NCBI GenBank assembly: GCA_013365365.1
Contig: JABVXU010000147.1
Span: forward strand, 54,239 to 118,238
Length of the DNA stretch: 64,000 nucleotides
Origin: Cruorifilaria tuberocauda
Taxonomy: Eukaryota > Nematoda > Chromadorea > Rhabditida > Onchocercidae
Direction: 5' to 3'
Of the stretch, positions 26,012-39,800 are shown one piece after another. The notes beneath the pieces are model-generated. The model was not told where the DNA came from. It searched no databases and saw only the letters and a list, made by a program, of their open reading frames with translations. A program made the translations under genes and the position numbers. Each line of letters begins with the position of its first letter. The first letter of the stretch is position 1.

Positions 26012-26077
26012 TTGCAAGTAATACTGCACGAATCACTACAAGAGACACTGCAGAATAGCGTTGCAAGTAATACTGCA
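26012..26077. repeat. 17-bp perfect direct repeat, 49-bp spacing
   Basis: TTGCAAGTAATACTGCA occurs at 26012-26028 and 26061-26077, with related ACTGCAGAAT and GCAGAATTGCA pieces between and after. Confidence 0.75.
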
Positions 26078-27422
26078 GAATTGCATTACATTACAATAAT
26101 ATAGTTCCATTACGAGCCCTGAAAGAAAGTGAATAAATAAATAACTTTAAATCGATTGAGTGAGGAATCGGTTGAGGATTTGGTCAATTCGCACAAATTT
26201 TGTCAATAATTCTTCATAAGTAATTATGCTTAATTTTATAGTGGCACAGATAAAATGTTATTCCAACTTTGCCATCCATGAAGAAAGCAACTTAGTGCTA
26301 GAGTTAAATTAGTATAAGTTATTTGGATATCTTTCATTCTTGAATTGAATTTAGTCCTTTTTGTTCTGAGTCTTGATTCGAGTCAGTTCAAATTAGGTTA
26401 ATAATGTTTTCAACGAATTCTTAATAGATTTTTGACCATTACATTTAGGAATAATCCCGGAGAACCAAGCTTCAATAATTTTCCGGAACTCTGATGGGGA
26501 TGATCCGTGAATGAAAAATTCGTCGCCATCCAATCTGTACCATAGTTCATGAAATATTTTTGTTGACTTTTATTAGCAGTATGTATCAGTATGTATTGAG
26601 TAATCAAACTATATTCATAATTCATAATACGTGCACATGCATGTATGAAAAGCACGTATAGTGCGCATTGCGGAGTTGTACAGTGTGCAAGGGACAGCTA
26701 TAACGCGTATAGAAGGAAATTCTGCACTTCCCATGTGTTTCATTTGTCGCTTTCGCGTAGCTTACTTGATCAGACTGATAATTAACAAATCTCTGTAGGG
26801 CCAAGAGATATTTGTAGGCTGTAGATGGAAAAATACTTCGATATAGGCCAGGAAAAGCTCTTTCAGCTGTATCTTTGCAGAGCAAGCAGGGAAAAGATAC
26901 TTCGTTCCGTGGAGGAGGAAGCAAGACAAAAGAGCTGAAAGAGTTTATCGTAAAGTTACAGATGCTGTGACAGGAGCTGGAATAAAAGAAGTAGCACGGA
27001 TTCATAGGAGATAGCGGGGAACGTTGATATTCGAGAAATATTGCTCAGTCAGGGATGGAGAAAGCATTAGAAGATAATGTTATATAATATGATGAGAGTT
27101 GGAAATGAAAAATGATTACATGAGAAAGATGGACATGGAGATAACAAGGGAAGAGTTAGAGATTGGGTTCTGCGATGAAAGAGAATAAAGAAGTGTGTAA
27201 TTTTCTGTTCTCGGAATGTTCTAATGGAGAGAGAAGAGGAAAAGAAAGATTAATTTCAATATGAGTCATTGTCTGAACCGGTGAAAGCGGCTAGAGTCCT
27301 GTAGTGACCTTTGTCCTTCAGAAAGCAATGAACAAAACTACTACATAGCTGTAATTGTAACAAGGACGAAGGATAACAGATGGTCGGATTTCAACGGCGC
27401 ATACTAGCTCTTTGATTTCAAC

Positions 27423-27433
27423 GTGTATTTCAG
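27423..27433 (+). promoter_or_regulatory. Candidate trans-splice acceptor of abi-1
   Basis: GTATTTCAG ends at 27433, two bases before the abi-1 ATG at 27436. An acceptor this close to the start is typical of spliced-leader addition in nematodes. Confidence 0.6.
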
Positions 27434-27435
27434 TA

Positions 27436-29613
<2,178 letters not shown>

Positions 29614-29689
29614 TTTCTTGTTAGCTCGACGATAATCCTCTATCTTTTCTTTCTCTCACAATTATTTTCAAGGCATTCTGAAAGAGTCC

Positions 29690-29695
29690 AATAAA
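29690..29695 (+). terminator. abi-1 poly(A) signal AATAAA
   Basis: AATAAA 77 nt after the abi-1 stop codon, a normal distance for a nematode 3' UTR. Confidence 0.65.
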
Positions 29696-29955
29696 TCCTA
29701 TCTCTCATATTATAGTTCTATGTTCCATGTTCTATTATGTTCTATTTGTTATTTTTGTTTTGAGGTATTACATATCAAAGTTTATATGGCTTTAATTGAG
29801 TTATGAGAGATGATTTTATCAGTTTAAATGAACAGTTGTTTAACACACGCAATCGTTAATATTTCTATTGTGACTTGTGTATGTGCTGCTAAGATTCTGT
29901 TGCTGTTATCAATTATATTGATTGATAATGATAGTTATTCATATGGGATCCAACC

Positions 29956-29967
29956 AATGACGTCATT
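29956..29967. promoter_or_regulatory. Perfect CRE/ATF palindrome
   Basis: AATGACGTCATT is a perfect 12-base palindrome containing the full CREB/ATF site TGACGTCA, preceded by CCAACCAAT (CCAAT-like). It lies about 340 bp after the abi-1 stop and 3.8 kb before unc-51, so any target is uncertain. Confidence 0.4.
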
Positions 29968-31111
29968 CGCAAAGTGCTAAGCCGAAAAGATTCGAGCGTT
30001 ACAGCTATATCTTAAACAATTTTTCATCTTGTAAATTTGCGTAAACGCTTAAAGCATATAACGTCAATAAATTTTTCATTACTGATGTTAATGGTGTGAA
30101 ATAATGTAATATTTACTAGATGACTTATTTGAAAATGGATCGATTTTATAAAAGAAGGCACGCAGGAATGCTTTGTCGAATCTAGAAAAGCTGTTGAGCT
30201 TTTTAAGCGTTTTTGAGAATTTGTAGTTAAAATGAGTGAAATGAATATTAGTATTGTTGGGGCTCATTTGAAATTCCTTTTAATTTTTATGAACTTTTAT
30301 TTTGATCAATTCTTTGCATGATAATGAATCCGTTCTTTAGCATGTGTTTTCAAGATTTGAAGCTAAGCTAACCCTACTAAGTGTCTATGTACCATTTGCA
30401 AAGGTATCCACACCTATAAGTTCGGTGTATTCGTCTTATTCAACAAATGCTAAATGCAGTCTTCAGTGTTAGTAGCAGTGATTTTCGACATTTTAAGGGT
30501 TTTCTTTGTATTGTTTTAGCACTGCACAGCTATTGATTTTGGTTGCATTTACTTTGCTATTTCGTGTATCTACATGCGCACTGCCATCCATGGCTACCAT
30601 GTCAATGTGCAAGTTTTACTTTTCTACCTTTTCTGTTTTATGCTTTGTTTCCGGAATGTTCTATTTGAAAGAGGTCGGTGAAAAAACAGAGGCATTGCAT
30701 GGTTTGGGATTTCTTTTTTGTCATCATGTTATCATATTCATCAAAAATTTTAATTTTAATAATTTGTAAGTAACTCTGAGGGGATTTGATTTATTGATTC
30801 ATTTATTTGTTGTTCTGAATCATAAACGGTTTATATGGAATGAATGAAATAATGTCGAAAGGAATTGGGAGAATAGGACCTTTCATATGAAATTTAAGTA
30901 ATTTTTGTAAAACAGATTAAATAGAATGTTAATTTATATCATATTTTTCGTTAGAGAAATTTTCAACATGCTAGGTGACATTAGTATTATTCTCTCAATG
31001 TAGTGTTGTACGAAGGATACCGGTTCCAATACATTTTTATTACGTTACCTAAAATGATGTAATCACCGCTGACCCTTACATTTTCTCACTCACTCATTCA
31101 TCAATGTTCTG

Positions 31112-31219
31112 ATGGAGCAAAAATTGAGGGATTTCGAGATGACTATGAGTCTGCTCACACGAGATGCTGCTGTTGCTGCTGCCATCGCTGCCGCTTGCGT
31201 TGCTGTTTTCTGTAATTAA
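31112..31219 (+). other. Possible alanine-rich smORF over a GCT-rich patch
   Basis: A 35-codon frame (MEQKLRDFEMTMSLL, then an Ala-rich hydrophobic tail ending VAVFCN) across an unusually GC-rich patch (31165-31208). The Ala run comes from GCT/GCC units, which could be a degraded trinucleotide repeat. There is no homology that I recognise; it could be a tail-anchored micropeptide or non-coding. Confidence 0.2.
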
Positions 31220-33770
31220 AACGATCACATCGTTCTAAAGTAGTCCTTTTTTCTACTATACTATAGATTTTGATCACTGATATAGTAGTTATTTCGAATA
31301 CGTTATACGTCCAATAGCAGTTATTTCGAATATGTTACATGTCCAAGTGATATCTTAGACGAAGATTTTTAGCTAATTATCCGTTAGAGGAATGGATGAC
31401 GAAAGATTAACCGAGAATTGTGGTGCATTTATCGCTCACTCTACCTTATTCTTTATCTTCCTTCCTTCTCTCCATGTCCAATTCATTTCCCTTTCTACTA
31501 TTTACTGTTCACAAACAGTTGTGCTTTTCTATGTCCTTGTCCAGTAGGTCGATGATGTTCCCTCGTCATCCATTTCCATTCAATTTTCATATTATCCATC
31601 CAATCCTCGTACTTTTCTGTCTTTAAAATTTTCGATTCCTTTCGTTGAATCATTCTTCATCTCTTCATTTTACTTTTCCTCTTCAACATTCTCTATTTAT
31701 TCCACCACTCTACTTAAAAAATATAGTTAAGAGAAAAGCTCTATCTTTTGCAATTTCAACTTGTCTTATTTTTAATCTCCATTAACATTCCAGCTAACTT
31801 TATGAGTAATAAATACTTGAAAGTTTTATAGTAGTTTATACGTCTTTGAAATTCCAACAATTTGTTTTGCGTATTAAGCCCATGTGATACAATGATCTTA
31901 ATATTTTAGAAAGCTCAATTTTCATTCGAAATTTTGATTGCCTTCAGGAAATTTCCACACATATACCGGCAAAATTATTTCGTAGTATTTAATCTGAATA
32001 AACTTTCATTTTACATTCCTACTGTTCTTTAATTTTAACATCCCATCTCGGTTGTTTGTGATATTCGCAATTAAAGTTGGAGAATAACGTCAAACATGGT
32101 CCAGGAGGAGCAAATCATAAGACACTACTACATATAGTAAAATTCTCGAATATCTCACTAGCTTATTGATTAAATGGCTGGAATTGGAGACTCTGTGCGT
32201 CATTTTCCTCATCTTCATTTGTTCATTCTTACAGAATATAGCATTCATTCATTCACACTGATTCAGTTCGTTTCCTTGGGCTTTTCCTCATTTCTTTGGA
32301 TTAGCTCAGTTGATTTATCATTTTATTTTAGATAGTGAACTAAAGATCTCTTAATAAATAATAAATCAGTTGTTCATATTCTTTTTCAATTCAATTTCTT
32401 TTTCACTTAACTGTTTTTTACTTTTTAGTTTGCACGAGCAAAATTCAAAGACGTTTTTTCGTGAAGTTTAGAGATTTTTCATAGGAAATCGTCTATGAAA
32501 TTTCCCATATCATGATCTTATGCGCGGATGTTTTTAATAACATATTTTTTTAATTATTAAAATCTCTTATATAATTTTTTAAAGTTACAGAAGGTTTTAA
32601 GTTTTTAAGTTAGTAGTCACTACTAAAACTGAGCAGTAGAGAATAGTTTTGGAATTTTTTCTTTCTGCAGTAGATGAAAAACTGTTCAATAAATTTTGCT
32701 CTGTGCAAGGTCGATTTCTGTAAATTTCATTTTTCAAAAAATTATTTCAAATGCTACTCTCTCTGCGGAAATACCATGCCCACTCTCATTATGCGTCTTC
32801 CATACAACTAAGGGCCAGCAGAACATTCAAAATATACAATGTTTTTACCACGTTATGGATTACAACATGCTAGATGGTTGTGTGATCGATTCAAAAGAAT
32901 GTGTAAAGCAATATCAGCAAAGTCTAATTTGATGATAGCTTAGAGACGAGGCAAAGAAGTATATGCAGAGATTATGTTGACTCCAGCTGTAACCTCTTTT
33001 TAAAACATTATTCTTGAACTTTATTAAATTCTGAAATATATTTTGGTAGATAAACATCATAAAATAGTAAGAATTAATCTTAGTACTTAACATTAAGTTC
33101 TGGATAGGTTTTGGGAGTTAATTCGAGGTGTGGTGGATTCTTTAAAAAAGTAAAGATTTGAAGAAGATTTTGGTGGAAAGTGTATGTTGCACAGATAAAT
33201 AATTGTTGCTGATTCGAATCGCTGGTTGTCCAGTTAGTTGCTCGATGCATCTGCCATTCACCATATTGCATTGCTTACTTAAAATGGCATTACTATTCAT
33301 TGCCATCCTGAAATATTCGATGTTATGCTACTTCCCTAGTCTATCGCTTTATTTCGTTTTTTTTTTTTTTTTGCATCCTCAAGCATACCATTCTCATCAC
33401 GTACTTTAACATATTAAAAAGATATACGGACTAATCTTAACACACCATGTTTTTGGTTAGTTTCTACAATGACATAATTTATAAAGTATTATTTTACGTC
33501 CCAGGATATCATTTTATATTTCATATATTTTGTAAAATTCGACAAGTTGTATCTGCAGCAAAAATTATTATTGGCATTGATGGAATATATTGAAGTGTAT
33601 GTTAGTTCATGAAGCTTCTTTGATTTCCTCTGATTTTCTAACCATTTCCTTTATCATATCTGTAATTGTGGCTACTATCAAATGATTATTACACCTGTAC
33701 AGAGTAATGCCATAACTCTAAAAGTGTTGTGAAATTCATCGTTTATTGGAGCATTTACTAAGGACAAGAA

Positions 33771-33781
33771 TGATTTTGCAG
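33771..33781 (+). promoter_or_regulatory. Candidate trans-splice acceptor of unc-51
   Basis: GATTTTGCAG ends at 33781, 27 nt before the unc-51 ATG, with no coding exon upstream. Confidence 0.5.
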
Positions 33782-33808
33782 GAATCGTGATGATTTGAAG
33801 GATAAGAC

Positions 33809-36800
33809 ATGGAAAAGTTTGATGGCTTCGAATATACAAAGAAAGATCTGATTGGTCATGGTGCATTTGCTATTGTGTACAAAGGACGATATGTTGATGT
33901 TAGTTGCCCGATTTTATGTTCATTTCAAACATTCTTTGAATTAAAAGGCTTGATATGGCCAACAGATCTTAGTTCTGATTTTCTGAGACCGGATCGTTAA
34001 TTAGCATTAGTTCTATTTTTTTCGTTAGAAATCTTCGACATTTCTTTGATATGTGGCTAAAGTTTCATTTCTTTTTTAACCTTTTCACTTATTTATTGTT
34101 ATTATCTTATCATTATTTTGCGAAATTTTTTTAAAGAATATACCGTTTTCGTTTCAGTCAGGGAAATAAGTCTTCAGAAACGAAAATAGATATTTCTTTT
34201 GATAAATGCATCTCTTTGTCTATACAATGTTACGGTTTTCAAAAAGTTTTATCATTATCGTTATTTGTTAGTAGATTTTCTTTTTCACACATTTGATTTC
34301 AGCTAACATCTTGAGCTTTAAATTATACAGACTTACAAGTTTCAGCGTAAGGATGTTGCGGTGGCTATTAAGAGCATTGCAAAAAAAAGTTTAACAAAGT
34401 CGAAAAATTTGCTCACCAAAGAAATAAAAATACTTAAGGTAAGATTATCGAAATCTCAGATCAACATTCACCACTTATTGGAGGATAAATTCTGTTAATT
34501 AAATTTGGCAAATAAATATATATGATTTTAGGAGTTATCTAATTTGCAACATGAAAATTTGGTCGCATTGTTGAAATGTGTAGAGACGCCTACCAACGTT
34601 TTCTTGGTAATGGAATATTGTAATGCTGGTGATTTGGGTGATTACTTGCAGAATAAAGTAACACTTCCTGAAATAGCAATACAGCATTTCCTTGTCCACA
34701 TTTCGCGAGCGATTGAAGCAATTAATAAGAAAGGAATCGTGCACCGGTTATTTTCTAATTTTTTTTGTGTAGAATTAATTAAATGCATAATGCATATGCA
34801 TAAAATATAATTATTTAAGGCCTATATTTTAATTGAACATTGGTCTATAATACCTCAAACTCCGCAATTCCAATTCATCTTTTGATTTCGAATTGAATTT
34901 CTTTAATCGTTCCTAAGTGGAAATTATTTTCAAATCATTTTGAAAATTATTAATTGGATCGAAATGAATCTTAAAAAAAGTGAGATAACTAACTAATTAT
35001 AATATACGATGTGCAGTTCGAGAGCAGTTCGAGAATGGTATTCCCTCAGATCAAGTTTTATTTGTACAGTATAAAAGAACTGTTAGACTGGTCATCGTTT
35101 ATTGTGAAAAATGGAAGTTTTTTCAAAAAAAATTTAAGTGAACCAATGTTACTCATATTTGCAGGGATCTGAAGCCTCAAAATTTATTGCTGTGTAATCC
35201 AGGACAGCGTCCGAATCCTCCGGCTACGGATTTAATTGTTAAACTTGCTGATTTTGGCTTTGCACGTTTTCTAGGAGATGGTCATATGGCAGCCACTTTA
35301 TGCGGTTCACCTATGTATATGGCTCCTGAAGTAAATTCATTTTTTATATAGATTTTTCGGCTGTATAAGGAGTTGTTTCATTATTTTCTTTCTGATCGAT
35401 AAATTATTTTTCCTTTAATTTTCGTTAAATTAAATACCTTGTCCAGTGTATTTTGTTTCGTGGTTATTAACTTGCAATTTCAGGTGATAATGTCATTGCA
35501 GTATTGCGCCAAAGCTGATTTGTGGTCGGTAGGAACAATTATTTTTCAGTGTTTGACAGGAAAAGCTCCATTTCAAGCGCAGACACCGCAGGCTTTGAAG
35601 CAGTTTTATGAGCGAAATAAAGATCTTCGACCAAATATTCCAACATATTGCAGTCCTTTACTGAAAGACTTACTTCTTGGCTTGCTGAAAAGAAATTCGA
35701 AAGATCGCATTGAATTCGGTAATGAAGTTTGCTTTATTTCAGGTAAAATAAGTGGTAATCTTTGTAAAGACCCAAAAAAAGATTTGTATGGCATATCATC
35801 AGTTAACTAGTCCCTTGAAAAATTACTGACTAAAACTTTTAATAGAAAAAATTTTATATTCAGAACATAGCTGGCTTAAATTATTTAGGTGAAATTTAAT
35901 CATTAAATGAAAATTGATTGATTGTAGTTAATGTGTTGTGTTCGTGTAACTGTAACGAAAAAAGTATTTTTGGTTAAATTATTTTATTTCACTGACAAAA
36001 TTCGTAGGAGTTTTATCCCTTATTGAGAGGTTTGTGACGATTATTCTTGTGTCACTTGTGAAGATTTCCTTCTTTTTGATGATTGAATTGAAGAATCGTT
36101 TAATTGAGTTGAAGAATTGGTTGAGAATTAGCTCATAAAAACTAGTATGAGTTTAATCTTCCTCGACAATGATTTCAACACAAAAACGTGACGAAAAGGA
36201 TTGACAAAAGGAGATGATGTTAAGGAACTGATGATGATCTTTTTACTGAGAAGTAAGCTATTATATATAATTTGAAATATACAAGAGTTAAAGGTCATGG
36301 GGTACAATGGAAACAATTGAAATAAGAATTGTATAGAATGGTAAATCCTCTCTCATCCATCTCGAAATAGAAAAAAGCATACACTTAGATTTAAACTGAG
36401 GATTTCTACACAAAAACTTCCCAGTATATAATCTCATCATTGGATTTAACATTTCTTGTTATATAATTTTGTTGTTTCCGATTGTAAGTGTTGGATTCTT
36501 CCAATAAGAAAGGGAAAAATTCCTGCCATTTAAAATCATCAGAGTACAAGTTATGGACTGACATTTACTGACATGAAATTATTTAGTGATGTTAGTGCTG
36601 GGTTAATCTTTAAGATGTTTTTTCTGTCCTTTTAATGACGAAGGAATAAATAATTGTTAAATATTAATGGCTTTTGATTTAATTTTTTGTTGGATATTTG
36701 CAACATTCTAACATGAGGCATTAATACATTGTAATAATTTCACTGGGCGTATTGTTGTCAGCTCGAAATTGGGTTCACCTCATCCTGTTGAATTGCAAAG

Positions 36801-39800
36801 TCCTAAAACATTGTTTTTTACAAAATATGAGTTTTTTTTTGTAGTCTAATTTAGACTTAATACTTTACAATATTAATGAAATACTTCAAAGCTGTTAATG
36901 AAAGATCAAGATGGAAAATGAGCAAGTTTTTTTGGCCTTATGAATTTGTTTCATAAAAGTTTTACACTACTTCAAATTCATTTCAGAGGCTTTCTTTTCA
37001 CACCCGTTCATCACAGCAAGTCCTGCATCTAGCAAACATCAAGATTTGGCTATCTTACCACAACTCATATCTTCGCCGTCTCATCGAACACCGGTATCTG
37101 CTGTAACATCACCAGTTGTTGCCGGGCGTACTGTTGGTAGCTCAAAATTGGGTTCACCTCATCCTGTCGGCTCGCGGTATCTTTCATTGGATTTTCATCG
37201 CGGTTTCTTTTATCTATAAACAATATTGAAATTTCGCATCATGTCTAGATTGGTAATTTGGTTAATGCAGTTTTTTTTGCTTCCTTTTATTCAAATACTA
37301 TATCATTTACTACCTAACTTATGTTTTGCTTCATCTAAGAACATTTTTCTTCATCTGCATTTTTCAGACATAATACCTTTCCGACACCAAGCCAGGCAGG
37401 AGTTGTGTCCGATTCTGATGGTTTCACATTCCTACCATCTCTTCACAGCACTCAAATTCCCCTTGCAAATAGTCGATCAAAAACTCATTCTCCTCTTGTT
37501 TCTCGGCGACCGTTTTCTGCAGCCAATCCAAATATTGATTCATATTCAGGAAATCCTGTCAAACAGATTAAGGTATTCTATATGCATCGCCTTTAGAATC
37601 ACCTTTTGTTATCACTATTTGAATACTACCGCCATTCCACTACGATTAATACGTATGCATCTCGCCACAAGAAACGTCGAATATTTTTCTCTTTTTTCTT
37701 AGAAATGTCCTCAAGATGCTATGCATTAGTTTGATAGAACAGCTATTGTTTTCCTTTGAAGCCATTTTAATATAAAATGAATGAAAGTTGCAGTACGGAT
37801 CAAAATGAAAATGTATAGTTTAAAATATTAGTGTTTCAGATTTTTAATGCTGCATCTAATGCACGTGCTGTACCGGTACCAAGCCAGAGGGTAGCATACG
37901 CAAAAATGGAAGAAAAGAGAAATGGCTCTTTGATACATCATAATCATGTGGGGAGCATTCAGCGATGTAGTGCACGAAGTATGAATGGTGGTCCTGTTAC
38001 CATTATTGAGTCCAAAGTTCCTTCCATTGAATATATTAGTTTACCCACAAGTTAGTTTTACTTAATTGTCTCATTTGTTTTTTCGAGGTTCAAATACCTC
38101 ACCATGTATTCTAACAAATTCGAATCAAATATTTTGAACATTTTTAAACATTTTCGTTATCAAAAGAATAATTCTTTTTTATTTTTGCACAACGCTGAAA
38201 AGCTCCTCTTTCATGTCTCATTTTTCTGTTATCCTTCCTAACTTCAGTTAGATAAGTCTAGCAGCTTGTAGTTTTTAGACCTCGAGCCGTATCTCTTGCT
38301 GAGGTAATACCTCTTTTCTCTGTTTTAATTTTCATCGTTAGATTGCCTTGGTTTATTATTCTAATCAATTCATTCAAAATTAGGTTGATTATATTTTGAG
38401 TCTGTCATGTGCATGAATTTCATTTTCTTTGTAACTTGTGGAAAAGTGCGATTTGATCACTTAAAACAGAAAGTTTAACTTCACTGCCAACCGTTCCCTT
38501 TGTGTTAGCTCTTCATATTTCTGATATTTGAATAACGGAAATTTTAGCACAATTTATTGTGAAAGATTCCCGAACATCACAATACGATATGGCGTTACCA
38601 AGTCGAGCACGACGATATACCATTGATACCGTTGCAACTACTTCTGCTGGTAGCTCATCACCGGAATTAACTCCTTCTGCTACTTCTAATGCTGCTAGTG
38701 GATGCTGCAGTCGAAAAATCCTGGAAGCAGTTCCAGAACTGGACGCTGCAAATACTATTCCAGCTAATCCTGGGAATGAAACTATAATCAGCAAAGAAAA
38801 AGCAGAAGTAGAACAAAACAGCAGTGTAGAAAACATTCAGTCTCTTATGGAAGAAGAGGATGTAGGAAGATCGAGTTCACCACAGATTTCACCTATACCT
38901 CCAGTGGATAATCTAAAGTATCTTTCTGTATCACCACCTCGATCTTGTGCTTCGCTTACTGTTCGTGCAACTCCGCGAGCCGCCAATGAAATTTCAACAA
39001 GGTTTGTAATTCATGAAATCAATGAATTGTCACAGAACAGAGGATCAAATTTCATTTGCACTTGAAGACCGCAGTTATAATTTGCGATTTGGTGTTGCTG
39101 TTTGAAAAAATTTTTCAAATTGATGCTGTTTTCAAAAAATCTATCAGCTAATAATTTTTTTAGTATCATATACTTGACTATTGACAATAAAAAAATTACC
39201 TACTACAAATTTAAAACGTCTACTTCAATTATAGAATTTTTTTTACAGTAGCAGTCTGAGTGAGGAAGAAGAGGATGTTGAACTAAGCCAGCCGATCCAT
39301 CTTCCATTTGCATCCAGTAAATTTTTCAAATTATTTTCTTATTAACGAAGTATTTGTACCAACGAGGATTGCTAAATCACTTTTCGGAATGTAATTTGAG
39401 AAGTTTGAGACTTTGTTAATGAAGCATTAAGTTTTCTGGATGCTCAGACTAAGTTCGCAACGCTGATTTACTGTTTGAATGCTAAAGTTTTCTAACTATT
39501 TCGGTTTAAATATGACATTTACATCCCGGTTATTAACTCTTACTTTCTTCGTTGTAGATTTATCTTCTCGTTCACAGCTTATGGAAAGCGAATCAGCTGA
39601 TGAAGGAATCTGTACAGGCACTCAGATCGCCAATGATGAATCAAATACAAATGCACCAGCACCAAACAATCAAAATGCTATTCCATTGAACGATGTTGCA
39701 CCGTCACTGGAACAGGAGACTCTTATGGGCGTTTGTTTTTTTGCTTTATACATATTTTCTCGCTTATTATTGACTATCATATTTTTCAATTATTTAGTGA

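Larger units (their letters stand above)
25104..27435. other. Spacer between fukutin-like gene and abi-1
   Basis: Contains the 3' end of the fukutin-like gene (hairpin 25124-25155, AATAAA at 25272-25277), a 17-bp direct repeat at 26012-26077, and a GC-richer patch at about 26640-27010. That patch holds a 127-codon minus-strand frame (26622-27005) with no recognisable family. The last 400 bp before abi-1 are purine-rich on the plus strand and should contain its promoter. Confidence 0.6.
29614..33808. other. Spacer between abi-1 and unc-51
   Basis: About 4.2 kb. It holds the abi-1 3' UTR, a perfect CRE-type palindrome at 29956-29967, a GCT-rich small frame at 31112-31219, and pyrimidine-rich stretches around 31430-31690. 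No recognisable exon. Frames at 30506-30769, 32696-32932 and 33203-33409 look like chance. The unc-51 promoter should lie towards the right end. Confidence 0.6.

Noticed and set aside
37226..37702. Plus-strand frame of 158 codons, the longest in the list
   Set aside because: It is an alternative frame crossing an unc-51 intron and exon 7. The phase-consistent frame encodes the kinase linker.
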